Shown here one piece after another: positions 51,781 through 60,454 of a DNA stretch of 64,000 nucleotides. Under the pieces are notes generated by a model. That model saw only the letters and a program-made list of their open reading frames with translations. It did no database searches and had not been told where the DNA came from. Position numbers and translations under genes: made by a program. The DNA comes from Polaromonas sp. Lineage in GTDB: Bacteria > Pseudomonadota > Gammaproteobacteria > Burkholderiales > Burkholderiaceae_C. The stretch covers positions 372,001 to 436,000 of the forward strand of contig NZ_JACPOF010000030.1 in NCBI RefSeq assembly GCF_016185115.1, in the 5' to 3' direction. The stretch's first letter is position 1, and every line of letters begins with the position of its first letter.

Positions 51781-52800
51781 ATGATTCCCTTCTCGGTCCT
51801 TGACCTCTCGCCCATAGTCCGGGGCAATACGGCTACCGATGCATTCCGCAACACGCTGGCCCTCGCGCAACATGCAGAAAAACTCGGCTTCAAGCGCTTC
51901 TGGCTGGCCGAGCACCACAACAACCCGGGTATTGCCAGCGCGGCCACCGCCGTCGTTATCGGCCATGTGGCCGGTGGCACAAAAACCATTCGTGTTGGTT
52001 CCGGCGGTGTCATGCTGCCCAACCATTCCCCGCTGGTGATCGCCGAGCAGTTCGGCACACTTGAATCGCTCTACCCCGGGCGCATAGACCTGGGCCTGGG
52101 GCGCGCACCCGGCACCGACCAGCTCACCGCACGCGCCCTGCGGCGTGACCACATGAACAATGCTGACACCTTTCCGCAGGATGTAGAAGAACTGCGCGCC
52201 CTGTTCGGCCCTGTGCAGCCGGGCCAGCGGATTCGCGCGGTGCCGGGCGCAGGCCTGGGGGTACCGCTCTGGATACTCGGCTCCAGCCTCTTCGGTGCAC
52301 AACTCGCGGCCATGCTGGGCCTGCCCTTTGGATTTGCGTCGCACTTTGCACCCGACATGCTCATGCAGGCGCTGGACATTTACCGTGACCGCTTCCAGCC
52401 GTCGGCACAGCTTGCAAAACCCCATGCCATGGTGGTGGCCAATGTGGTCGCTGCCGACACCGACGAGGCCGCGCGTTACCAGTTCACCTCGGTGCAGCAG
52501 TCCATGACCAATCTGCTGCGTGGCGCACCCGGCATGATGCAGCCGCCCATAGACGACATTGACAGCTACTGGTCACCCTCCGAAAAGGCCGGTGCGCAGC
52601 GCATGCTCAGGTATGCCATTTCAGGTTCACCCTCCACGGTTGAAAACAGGCTGCGCAGTTTCATTGCAGAAACTGCTGCTGATGAACTGATGGTGACCTC
52701 GCACCTCTATGACCCTACCGTAGCCAGGCGCTCACTGGAGATCGTGGCGCAAGCCAGAGACGCACTGGGCAGTCAAGGCAGAGCGGCGGGCACGCGCTAG
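51781..52800 (+). CDS. LLM-class flavin-dependent oxidoreductase
   Basis: A luciferase-like monooxygenase-fold protein of 339 residues: MIPFSVLDLSPIVRGNTATD, KRFWLAEHHNNPGIASAATA, and VGSGGVMLPNHSPLVIAEQF are the signature of the bacterial luciferase-like group 1 family of unknown substrate. ATG at 51781 is used; a GTG three codons earlier is possible. Divergent from the sulfite dehydrogenase genes with a 225-bp gap, in which I see no clear operator. Could be involved in organosulfur use, but only proximity suggests this. Confidence 0.88.
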   Translation: MIPFSVLDLSPIVRGNTATDAFRNTLALAQHAEKLGFKRFWLAEHHNNPGIASAATAVVIGHVAGGTKTIRVGSGGVMLPNHSPLVIAEQFGTLESLYPGRIDLGLGRAPGTDQLTARALRRDHMNNADTFPQDVEELRALFGPVQPGQRIRAVPGAGLGVPLWILGSSLFGAQLAAMLGLPFGFASHFAPDMLMQALDIYRDRFQPSAQLAKPHAMVVANVVAADTDEAARYQFTSVQQSMTNLLRGAPGMMQPPIDDIDSYWSPSEKAGAQRMLRYAISGSPSTVENRLRSFIAETAADELMVTSHLYDPTVARRSLEIVAQARDALGSQGRAAGTR

Positions 52801-52809
52801 ACTGCCTGC

Positions 52810-53118
52810 ATGCTGATCAGCACCTTTCGGATACGCATCGGGACCATGTTTCGGATGGTCATCCCGGCCCTGACGCTGGCGGTACTGGGTGCCTGCACGG
52901 AAGCGCCCAGCTGGCAGAAACTTCTGGGCGCAAAGATCAGCCAGCAATACCCGGCTTACAAGGTACAGACTGAAGCAAATGGCAACCTGCTGGTGGAGCG
53001 ACCTGGCATGTCCGCCATGCCGGTAGATGTCAACGCCATTGCCGCGTTCTGCCTGCGCGGTGCCAAAGACTGCGATTACGCGACTGACCAGATGCTGCTG
53101 CAACTGCAAAAGCCCTGA
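52810..53118 (+). CDS. Small putative lipoprotein
   Basis: A 102-residue protein with an N-terminal hydrophobic stretch and lipobox LAVLGAC, giving a candidate lipidated cysteine at residue 29. The mature part of about 73 residues has two further cysteines (FCLRGAKDCDYATDQ) and no known domain. It begins nine bases after the LLM gene and may be co-transcribed. Unknown function. Confidence 0.72.
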   Translation: MLISTFRIRIGTMFRMVIPALTLAVLGACTEAPSWQKLLGAKISQQYPAYKVQTEANGNLLVERPGMSAMPVDVNAIAAFCLRGAKDCDYATDQMLLQLQKP

Positions 53119-53270
53119 AAGCTGTATCAACAGCGAACGAATCCGTGCAACGGAAAGTCAGCTTGCCCTCAGGCAGGTGAGGTCATGCTCCGTAAAGGTC
53201 TGTAAATCTGCCAACCGGCAAGCTTGCAACAACGTTAGGCAGGTACAACATCCCGTTGAGGAGACGTCTC

Positions 53271-54749
53271 ATGCCGCCCCACTGTTCCCGCCCCGCCCGA
53301 TTGCGTCTGCTGCCCACACTTGCCACACTCACCCTGGCGATATCGGGAATACTGGCGGCGCACACGGTGCTTGCTCAAACCGGTACCAGCACGGCGGCTG
53401 CGTGGCGCGCTACCTCACGGCTGGGTTATGGCCCCACCGCCGACAGCGCACAGGCCGCCGAGACCAACCCCAGGGCGTGGGCACTGCAGCAGATTGATGC
53501 TGCATACGCCGCCAGCAAAAGCGCACCTTACATCCCTGCAGACATCAACCGCTTCAACCAGCCGCTGGGCGATATTGCACGCGACTACCGCGCGGAGCGT
53601 GAAGCGCGCCGCACCGTGAGGGAACAGGCTGCCGCTACGCAAGCCGGCACGCCGCCCGCACCCAACACAAAACTGGTAGACAACGCCACCGACGCACTGG
53701 GCTTCAGCCGCGAGATGCAGCAGACGGCCGCCGCTTGGCGCCTGCTGTCCTGCAGTGATCCGTCGATTGAAAATCCGCTGCTCGCCAAAATGACCGAGTT
53801 CTGGTTCAACCATCTCAACGTGTTTGTGGGCAAGGGCAATGTCCGGCCCTTCACCGGCCACTACGTCGTCAATGCCATACGCGCCAACGCACTCGGCAGG
53901 TTTGAAGACCTGCTGCTGGCCAGTGCCCGCCACCCGGCCATGCTGTACTACCTCGACCAGGCCCAGAGCAATGTACGCGGCCTCAATGAAAACTATGCGC
54001 GCGAGCTGATGGAGCTGCACACGCTGGGCGTTGATGCCGGCTACACACAAAATGATGTGCATGAACTGGCGCGCATCCTCACTGGCTGGACGGTCGGCCT
54101 GCAGCAAGGCGAAGGTTTCAGGTTTGCCGAACGCCTGCATGACAACGGCGACAAGACGCTGCTGAAAACAACCTTCCGGTCCAACGGCGTGCGTGAAGGC
54201 GAGGAAGCCATACGCATGCTGGCGCGCCAGCCCGCAACGGCAAATCGTATTGCGCGCCGCCTCGCCATGACTTTTGTGGCAGACAAACCCTCGCAGGCGC
54301 TGGTAAACCAGCTCTCTTCAACCTTTGTGAATACGCAAGGCGACATCCGCGCCGTGATGCACACACTGGTGAACTCGCCAGAGTTCTGGCGCGCCGACAA
54401 CAAGCTCTTCAAGACGCCGCTGGACTTTGCCTGCTCAGCCCTCACTGCAGGCGGCGGTGTGAAGGACAGGCGTGAACTGCAGCTCACACTGGGCTTTCTT
54501 GCGCAGGCGGGCCAGCCCATACACGGCTGGCAGACACCTGATGGCTACAAGACCGATGCCGCGACATGGCTGGCCCCCGAAGCACTCACGCGCCGCGCCG
54601 ACTATGCCATTGCACTGGGTGCACGCATGGCAGAACCTGTGTACCTGCAGCCCTTCATGAGCACCGCCAGCCGTGACCGCATCGCCCAGGAGCCCGCCGG
54701 CCAGCGCACGGGCCTCACATTCGCCAGCCCCGACTTCATGAGCAAGTAG
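53271..54749 (+). CDS. DUF1800 exported protein
   Basis: A 492-residue protein with signal peptide to about residue 36 (HTVLAQ). DUF1800 features: AAWRATSRLGYGPTADSAQA, KMTEFWFNHLNVFVGKGNVR, LNENYARELMELHTLGVDAG, and ELARILTGWTVGL. Family function is unknown; it nearly always travels with a DUF1501 gene, as here (29 bp downstream). The ATG at 53271 follows GAGGAGA; an in-frame TTG five codons earlier overlaps that site. The 150-bp gap upstream has no recognisable gene. Confidence 0.9.
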   Translation: MPPHCSRPARLRLLPTLATLTLAISGILAAHTVLAQTGTSTAAAWRATSRLGYGPTADSAQAAETNPRAWALQQIDAAYAASKSAPYIPADINRFNQPLGDIARDYRAEREARRTVREQAAATQAGTPPAPNTKLVDNATDALGFSREMQQTAAAWRLLSCSDPSIENPLLAKMTEFWFNHLNVFVGKGNVRPFTGHYVVNAIRANALGRFEDLLLASARHPAMLYYLDQAQSNVRGLNENYARELMELHTLGVDAGYTQNDVHELARILTGWTVGLQQGEGFRFAERLHDNGDKTLLKTTFRSNGVREGEEAIRMLARQPATANRIARRLAMTFVADKPSQALVNQLSSTFVNTQGDIRAVMHTLVNSPEFWRADNKLFKTPLDFACSALTAGGGVKDRRELQLTLGFLAQAGQPIHGWQTPDGYKTDAATWLAPEALTRRADYAIALGARMAEPVYLQPFMSTASRDRIAQEPAGQRTGLTFASPDFMSK

Positions 54750-54778
54750 CTGCTGTTCACACCATTCAGGAGCGCAAC

Positions 54779-56155
54779 ATGCATTCAGATGACAAACCCG
54801 ACCTCTTGCGCCGCCGCTTGCTGGCAGGCACCGGACTTGCGCTAGCGGGGCTTGCAGCACCCCGCATCTGGGCACAGGCCGCACCCGCAGGCTCTGCGCG
54901 CAGCCAGCAAGGCCGTCTTGTCGTGGTGCTGCTGCGCGGCGCCTATGACGGCCTCTCGGCCTTTGTGCCCTATACCGATGCCGACTACTACAGTACACGG
55001 CCCAACATTGCGATTGCCGCGCCGGATGGCAGCACACGCACTGCCATCAAACTCGACGACACTTTTGCACTGCACCCCGCACTGTCGCCCCTTCTGCCGC
55101 TCTGGCAACAGGGCGTGCTCGGCTTTGTACCGGCTGCAGGTTTACCCAAACCGAATCGCTCACATTTTGCGGCACAGTATGAAATGGAAATTGCACAGGG
55201 CGGCAAAAACAGCGCCACCGCGGGCTGGCTCAACACGGCAGCAGGTGTCAGCGCCAAAGGTGTGCAGACTGCAAGCGCCCTCGGCGTGGGTGAAGCCAAC
55301 CCGGCGATTCTTGCCGGCGAAGCCAGCGTCAGGCTGATTCCACGCGGGCAGGCCGCTGAAAGAACCGGCGTACTGGCCAATGACAGGACACGTCAGGCCC
55401 TGATGGATTTGTATGCAGGCAACGACAAGGTCAGCGAAGCCTTCCGCCAGGGCGCGGGCAGCCGCATGCAGAGCGCGCAGGAACTCAGCACCGAAAAAGC
55501 CGCCGTCACCAGCCGCCGCGAAATGGCAGCGCGTGAAGCCGCTGCCAGGGAAGGCAACCGCATGCTGGACCGCGACGGCACACCGCCGACTACCCAGGCG
55601 CAAAACGCACAGATGCTGGCCGCCAGCAACGGTGCGGCGGACCCTGTCGGCCTGCAACTCGATGCCCAGCACCTGGGCACCCTGATGCGCAACGACCGCA
55701 GTCTGCGCCTGGGCTTTTTGTCAGCCGGTGGCTGGGACACCCACGCCAATCAGGGCAATGCCAATGGCCAGCTCGCCAACAACCTCGGCAATCTGGGCCG
55801 CGGCATCATGCAATTGCGGCAGGATTTCTCGGAGCCCGGCGATGTGGTGGTGGTGATGAGCGAGTTCGGCCGCACGGCGAGTGAGAACGGCAGCCGGGGC
55901 ACAGACCACGGCTACGGCAATGCGATGTGGCTGGTGGGTAACAACATCAATGGCGGACGCTGGCACGGGCAGTGGACAGGTCTTGCACGCGGCAACCTCA
56001 ACGAGTCACGCGACCTGCCGGCCCACCATGATTACCGGGCCGTGCTGGCCCACGTGTTGCGCGCGAACTTTGCGATGCCCGATTCTGCGCTGGCCAGTGT
56101 GTTGCCCGGTGCGCGTTGGGACAGCCGGCTGGATGGACTGATACGCCGCAGCTGA
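54779..56155 (+). CDS. DUF1501 exported protein (Tat substrate)
   Basis: A 458-residue protein with a Tat-type signal (RRRLLAGTGLALAGLAAPRI, 11-30). The DUF1501 core shows GRLVVVLLRGAYDGLSAFVP, FLSAGGWDTHANQGNANGQL and VVVMSEFGRTASENGSRGTD plus HGYGNAMWLVG, the alkaline-phosphatase-superfamily-like segments of this family. Works presumably with the DUF1800 protein in the cell envelope. Enzyme activity not established. Confidence 0.9.
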   Translation: MHSDDKPDLLRRRLLAGTGLALAGLAAPRIWAQAAPAGSARSQQGRLVVVLLRGAYDGLSAFVPYTDADYYSTRPNIAIAAPDGSTRTAIKLDDTFALHPALSPLLPLWQQGVLGFVPAAGLPKPNRSHFAAQYEMEIAQGGKNSATAGWLNTAAGVSAKGVQTASALGVGEANPAILAGEASVRLIPRGQAAERTGVLANDRTRQALMDLYAGNDKVSEAFRQGAGSRMQSAQELSTEKAAVTSRREMAAREAAAREGNRMLDRDGTPPTTQAQNAQMLAASNGAADPVGLQLDAQHLGTLMRNDRSLRLGFLSAGGWDTHANQGNANGQLANNLGNLGRGIMQLRQDFSEPGDVVVVMSEFGRTASENGSRGTDHGYGNAMWLVGNNINGGRWHGQWTGLARGNLNESRDLPAHHDYRAVLAHVLRANFAMPDSALASVLPGARWDSRLDGLIRRS

Positions 56156-56186
56156 TTTTTATTTTTCATCAGCCCCAGGGAACACC

Positions 56187-56425
56187 ATGAACAAGTCTCT
56201 CCCCCGCTTTCAGGCACGGCCCTGGTGCTGACCAGCGTTTTCACCTTCAACGCTTTTGCACAGACGCCGCCACCTCCTGCCCCTGCACCCCAGCGCGGTG
56301 AGGTCGAGGGCCGGCCCATGCTGGAGAAGAACTTTGATGCGATTGATGCCAACAAGGATGAGCAACTGACACGGGCTGAACTGAAGGCTTACCGGGAAGC
56401 GCATAAGGGTGAGCGTCGGAAGTAA
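56187..56425 (+). pseudogene. EF-hand protein gene with a frameshift in the signal peptide
   Basis: The ATG at 56187, with AGGGAAC upstream, begins MNKSLPRFQ but hits a stop after 14 codons. In the frame one base away, GTALVLTSVFTFNAFAQ completes a typical signal peptide, followed by a proline-rich linker and one EF-hand loop DANKDEQLTRAE with ligands at positions 1, 3, 5 and 12, ending at 56425. Restoring one base in the C5 run at 56201-56205 joins the two frames. This is a real frameshift, a contingency tract or a sequence error. It follows DUF1501 by 31 bp. Confidence 0.7.
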
Positions 56426-56472
56426 GCCTTTTGCGGCTTTGGCATTTTTGGGCGTCTCGTTGAGTTGAGGAT

Positions 56473-57008
56473 TTGCCCTTCATGACCAAGCCGGGTCTCG
56501 CCCCGGCGGGCGAGTTACTTTTCTTTGCTTCGCCAAAGAAACCTAACGAAAAGAAAGGCGACCCGACGTCTGGGTCCTTCCGCTTCGCTACAGGCAACCT
56601 GCGGTGCTCGATTACGCCGGCGGGAAAAACAACTCGCTTCGCTCAAACAAGTTTTTCCCCTTGATGCCGTCTCCATCTCCGCTCCTCGGCCCAGCCTCCA
56701 CGGGGTTGGGGATGAATGCGGATTCGGGGAGCCCAAAGCGCGAAGCGCTTTGGGCGAGTCTTCGGACTGCGTCCCCCAAACCCTTGGAGAGGAGCCGAGA
56801 AGCGCAGGGCCAGACGGATCAGGGCTGAAACTTGTTTGAGCCGCATGCGAGTTGTTTCAGACCCCGGCTGGACCGAGCATCGCAGGTTGCCCGTAGCGCA
56901 GCGTAGGGACGACGAACAGGGTCGCGTTTCTTTTGGTTACTTTTCTTTGGCGAAGCAAAGAAAAGTGACTAGCCGCCGGGCTACCCCCGGCCTGGTAGTG
57001 AAGGGCAA
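56473..57008. repeat. 536-bp long imperfect inverted repeat element
   Basis: The whole stretch folds on itself around 56743. Outer ends TTGCCCTT (56473-56480) and AAGGGCAA (57001-57008) match; next come ACTTTTCTTTGCTTCGCCAAAG on the left against its complement near 56950; then GGCAACCTGCG/CGCAGGTTGCC and AACTCGC..CTCAAACAAGTTT pairs; the centre is GCCCAAAGCGC-GAA-GCGCTTTGGGC (56731-56755). Small open frames inside are palindrome by-products. No transposase. Lies between convergent genes. Confidence 0.88.
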
Positions 57009-57014
57009 CAACCC

Positions 57015-57992
57015 TCAATCACCACTCCGTTCATCCGAACGCCGCGCCTTCTCAGGCCGCGGAATCTTCTTGAACTTGATCAAACGATTCGTCTCAATCT
57101 TGTCCTTCTTCACCTGCCGTTCGGCATCAAGCAACTGCCCGGCCGCCAGCCAGCCGGCAAACTCCTCAGGCGTCTCCAGCGTGATGCGCCCCAGCGTCGA
57201 AGCGCGAAATTCGTAAATAACGATCTCGGCCGCCTTCTGCAGATTCACACGGCCCTTGGTCAGCACAGCGCCACGCTTGCGGCCTATCTCTTCGAGCATC
57301 TGCTCATCGGTAATGCCGGGCGTGACTTCAACCTTGTAGCGCGCCTCCAGCGCCGCCGGATAGGTCTTGATGAGGTAATCGAGCAGCTCAAGCGCGACTT
57401 CTTCTTCATTGAATGCATTGCGGCCGATGGCGCCGCTGGCCGCCAGGTTGTAGCCACTTTTGGCGACGATGATGCGCGGCCACAGCATGCCCGGCGTGTC
57501 CCACAGGTAAAAGCCGTCGGCCAGCACCAGGCGCTGCTCGACCTTGGTGATGCCGGCCTCATCACCGGTTTTGGTGGCGCGCTTGCCGGTCAGGGTGTTG
57601 ATCAGCGTCGACTTGCCGACGTTGGGGATCCCGCAGATCAGCACCCGCATGGGCTTGACCATGCTGCCGCGTGTGGGCGCAAGCGCATGGCAGGCGTCGA
57701 TCAGGCGGCGGGCCGGGGCGGTTTCGCTGGCGTCAAGTTCTATCGCCCGCGTGTTGGGCATGGCGTTGTAGTAATCCAGCCAGAGCGGTGTGCGTTCGGC
57801 GTCGGCCAGGTCACGCTTGTTGAGCACCTTGAGCGCAGGTTTGCCGCTGGTGAGTTCGGCCAACATGGGGTTGGCGCTGGAGCCGGGCAGGCGCGCGTCC
57901 AGCAGTTCAATGACGACATCAATCTCCTTGATGCGCTCGCTGATGGCTTTTTTGGTCAGGTGCATGTGACCCGGAAACCACTGGATGGCCAT
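57015..57992 (-). CDS. ylqF: Ribosome biogenesis GTPase YlqF/RbgA
   Basis: Circularly permuted GTPase of 325 residues, G motifs in the order G4 NKRD (58-61), G1 GIPNVGKST (121-129), G3 DTPG (165-168). It starts MAIQWFPGHMHLTKKAISER as in RbgA, which helps late assembly of the 50S subunit. The basic C-terminal tail is longer than in Bacillus. Its stop is seven bases from the long inverted repeat, which may terminate its transcript. Confidence 0.94.
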   Translation of the reverse strand: MAIQWFPGHMHLTKKAISERIKEIDVVIELLDARLPGSSANPMLAELTSGKPALKVLNKRDLADAERTPLWLDYYNAMPNTRAIELDASETAPARRLIDACHALAPTRGSMVKPMRVLICGIPNVGKSTLINTLTGKRATKTGDEAGITKVEQRLVLADGFYLWDTPGMLWPRIIVAKSGYNLAASGAIGRNAFNEEEVALELLDYLIKTYPAALEARYKVEVTPGITDEQMLEEIGRKRGAVLTKGRVNLQKAAEIVIYEFRASTLGRITLETPEEFAGWLAAGQLLDAERQVKKDKIETNRLIKFKKIPRPEKARRSDERSGD

Positions 57993-58137
57993 CTGTGTTC
58001 TTTCTTCTCTATTGAGGTTTCGTGAGGTCTTGCGGGGTGCGGCAGCCGCACAGGCAGATTGGGGGGAAAATCAGGGCGTGGGCCGGTGCAGGCTGATTCA
58101 GCCTGCCGACCCGCTATTTTCCTTTAAAAGACTGACC

Positions 58138-58407
58138 ATGCCCCTTCCAAGTGCCCCAACCCAGAAACCGACACCCGGCAAAGCCGCGGTGGCCAGCACC
58201 AAAGCCAACAACGAACTGGCCATGAAAGGCATTCTGCTCACCATGATCGGGCTGGGCGTGCTGGTCTCGCCCTACTTCATCACGTCGCCAGGCATGCAGG
58301 GCATTGTTGCCAAATCGACGCTGGTCGGCTGGTTTGCGCTGGTGCTGGGCATTGCCTTCCTCGGTGTGTTCTTCAGGCGCCGCATGGCGGCTTCGTCCGG
58401 GTCCTGA
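58138..58407 (+). CDS. Small membrane protein
   Basis: An 89-residue protein with two hydrophobic segments (MKGILLTMIGLGVLVSPYFI and VGWFALVLGIAFLGVFFRRR) separated by a short loop, after a Pro/Thr/Lys-rich N-terminus. The ATG at 58138 is chosen over longer frames because upstream codons are inconsistent with coding. No domain recognised. Confidence 0.72.
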   Translation: MPLPSAPTQKPTPGKAAVASTKANNELAMKGILLTMIGLGVLVSPYFITSPGMQGIVAKSTLVGWFALVLGIAFLGVFFRRRMAASSGS

Positions 58408-58421
58408 TTCTCAGGCAGACC

Positions 58422-58658
58422 GTGGGAGAAGGCGTTTCAGACCTGAACGCGGCGCAGGCCCGCATTCGCGCGCTGCAACGGAGCCAGGCCGCCGCCGGAC
58501 TGGTCTTTCGTGGCCCGCCTGCCGAACCCACAACCTGCTGCGGCCGGGGCTGCAATGGCTGCGTCTGGGAGGGCTATTACGCGGCGGTCGACTGGTGGTG
58601 TGAAGACCTTGGCCAGGCACTCGCTTCGCAAATTTTGCCGCATACGGCAAAAATTTAA
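58422..58658 (+). CDS. Oxidoreductase-like N-terminal domain protein
   Basis: A 78-residue protein with the cysteine motif of the small oxidoreductase-like family: PTTCCGRGCNGCVWEGYYAA, cysteines 39, 40, 44 and 47, presumably a metal or redox centre. GTG start. It begins 14 bases after the membrane-protein gene. The last codons lie in an AT-rich hairpin that probably terminates the transcript. Confidence 0.75.
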   Translation: MGEGVSDLNAAQARIRALQRSQAAAGLVFRGPPAEPTTCCGRGCNGCVWEGYYAAVDWWCEDLGQALASQILPHTAKI

Positions 58659-58702
58659 CGTACATGTTAAAAATCAGGATTTTGTTAACTTATGAGTTAA
58701 CA
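58633..58702. repeat. Cluster of three AT-rich palindromes
   Basis: TTTTGCCG-CATA-CGGCAAAA (58633-58652, a probable terminator overlapping the preceding gene end), TTAAC-GTACAT-GTTAA (58655-58670) and TGTTAACT-TATG-AGTTAACA (58683-58702). The last two share GTTAA half-sites and could bind a regulator. In the 194-bp gap after this gene nothing else but a dispersed repeat is seen. Confidence 0.6.
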
Positions 58703-58753
58703 TTTTGATTTTACCTGCTTCTGCGAGCCTGATCCGGAGCCAAAAAACACGCC

Positions 58754-58830
58754 AAAAACGGCATTTTCAGGTGCCAAATCGGCCTCCAGACCTTTAAATA
58801 CGCACGTGAGCAGCTATCAAAAGCGTAGCA
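58754..58830 (+). repeat. 77-bp dispersed intergenic repeat, copy 2
   Basis: Partner of the element at 20023-20099; same length, 57 of 77 bases identical by hand, same + orientation, ending 22 bp before the gshA stop codon. Confidence 0.7.
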
Positions 58831-58852
58831 ATCAGCGGCTCGCGCCCGGCAG

Positions 58853-60454
58853 CTAAACCGCCATCGCAGGCTGGCGGCGGCCTATGCCCAGCCGGTCTGG
58901 CGAGACGTATTGCTCCCGGTAAACCTCAAACGGCATGGTGTCGGCCTTTTCGATCTTTTCCTGCTCCAGCAACGATGCCAGCGTCAGCCGGTTGAAGTGG
59001 GTTTGCCACTCGGCCAGAAACGGCAACTCAAGCAGGGTGTTGCGCGCCTTCTCTGACTGCGCGCGCACAAAGTTGATGAAGGAGTTGTCAAACTCGTTTT
59101 CAATCGCCGCCAGCACGCGGGCCGATGGCAGCGTCGATGCGTCCCGCAAGCCGCCACTGGCGGCAGCCAGCGCGTCGCGGTGATGTGTGCCGCCGTGGGC
59201 GGCGTCCAGTGCGTCGGCAATCGGCGCACATTCGGCGACGATCTGCGCGCCCCACGCCACCAGCGACACCTGCTCGCCGGAGCGTTCAAGCATCAGGCCG
59301 GGCTCACGGCCGCGTGCTGCGGTGCGGTGCTGGTTGCGGCCCAGCGCGGCGATCTCCGCCGGGCTGTCGTCCGGGCTGTCCGAGAGCAGGCAGTGCAACA
59401 GGAACACATCGAGAAAGCGCATGGTCTGCGCCGTGATGCCGACGGGGATGAAGGGGTTGAGGTCCATCAGCCGAACCTCGATGTACTCGACACCCCGTTC
59501 ACGCAGCGCATGCAGCGGGCGTTCGCCCTGGAAGATCACGCGCTTGGGGCGTATGGTGCCGTAGAACTCGTTTTCGATCTGCAGCAGCGTGGTGGCGAGC
59601 TGGTTGTAATCACCGCCGGGGTTGCGTATGCCGACCTTCTCATAGGGCGGATAGGCGCGGGTCAGGGCATCGGCCAGGGACTCTCCGTAGCCTTCAAGGC
59701 TGTTGTAGCTGACAGCCAGTGAGGATTGCGCATCGCTCTGGTAGCCCAGCCGCCCCATGCGCAGCGAGGTGCCGTAAGGCATGTGCATGGTGTGGTCGCC
59801 CAGCTTTTGCAGTTCATGGTCGCGGCCCTGCACAAAGGTCGAGCAGACGGCCGGCGAGGCGCCAAACAGGTAAAGCAGCAAAAAAGCCTGCCGGCGGAAG
59901 TTGCGGATCAGGCCGAAATACTCTTCATTGCTGACGCCGGGCAGCGACCAGTTGTAGTGAATGCCCGAAATCGTCTGCATGCGCCTGCCGTAGCGGTGCG
60001 ACAGGCCCAGGCGGTAGACGCTTTTGGCGCGTCCGACGTTCGACGAGCCAAAGCGCGCCACGGGAATGGTCTCGTCCGTCGGCAGCCCGCAGGGCATGCT
60101 GGACACCCACAGCATCTCGTCGCCGATGGCTTTCATCGACCGGTAGGTGAACTGGTGGATACGGGTGAGTTCGTCCAGCGCAGCGTCAACACTGTCATGC
60201 GCCCCCGTGACCAGCTCGACCTGCGACTCGCTGAAGTCGGTGGTGATGCTGGGGTGCGTCAGCGCAGAACCGAGCGCAGCCGGGTGCGGCGTCAGTGCGA
60301 GGGCACCCGAACGCTGGGCGCGCAGGCTTTCCTTTTCAATGCCGCGGCGCATGCCCCTGAGGCGCTCAGGCGCAAGCGCGGCCAGCCGGTCTTTCAACAG
60401 ACCTGCCCTTGCCTCCTGCTGCTGCGTGCCCGTGGCCGCCTGCAATTTGTTCAT
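58853..60454 (-). CDS. gshA: Glutamate-cysteine ligase
   Basis: First enzyme of glutathione synthesis, joining glutamate and cysteine with ATP. The 533-residue protein has the proteobacterial class 1 pattern: MRRGIEKESLRAQRSGALAL, THPSITTDFSESQVELVTGA, SGIHYNWSLPGVSNEEYFGL, and VEYIEVRLMDLNPFIPVGIT. The ATG at 60454 gives MNKLQAATG; the 86-codon in-frame extension upstream has low-complexity composition and is rejected. No gshB nearby. Confidence 0.95.
   Translation of the reverse strand: MNKLQAATGTQQQEARAGLLKDRLAALAPERLRGMRRGIEKESLRAQRSGALALTPHPAALGSALTHPSITTDFSESQVELVTGAHDSVDAALDELTRIHQFTYRSMKAIGDEMLWVSSMPCGLPTDETIPVARFGSSNVGRAKSVYRLGLSHRYGRRMQTISGIHYNWSLPGVSNEEYFGLIRNFRRQAFLLLYLFGASPAVCSTFVQGRDHELQKLGDHTMHMPYGTSLRMGRLGYQSDAQSSLAVSYNSLEGYGESLADALTRAYPPYEKVGIRNPGGDYNQLATTLLQIENEFYGTIRPKRVIFQGERPLHALRERGVEYIEVRLMDLNPFIPVGITAQTMRFLDVFLLHCLLSDSPDDSPAEIAALGRNQHRTAARGREPGLMLERSGEQVSLVAWGAQIVAECAPIADALDAAHGGTHHRDALAAASGGLRDASTLPSARVLAAIENEFDNSFINFVRAQSEKARNTLLELPFLAEWQTHFNRLTLASLLEQEKIEKADTMPFEVYREQYVSPDRLGIGRRQPAMAV

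Noticed and set aside
51556..52425. A long N-terminal extension of the sulfite dehydrogenase
   Set aside because: It lies antisense to the LLM oxidoreductase gene; the Tat signal and ribosome site fix the real start at 51555.
56473..57008. Several 60-170-codon frames within the long inverted repeat
   Set aside because: They appear in matching positions on both strands because of the palindrome, and none resembles a protein family.
56473..57008. Insertion sequence with transposase
   Set aside because: The inverted arms meet at the centre, leaving no room for a transposase gene.
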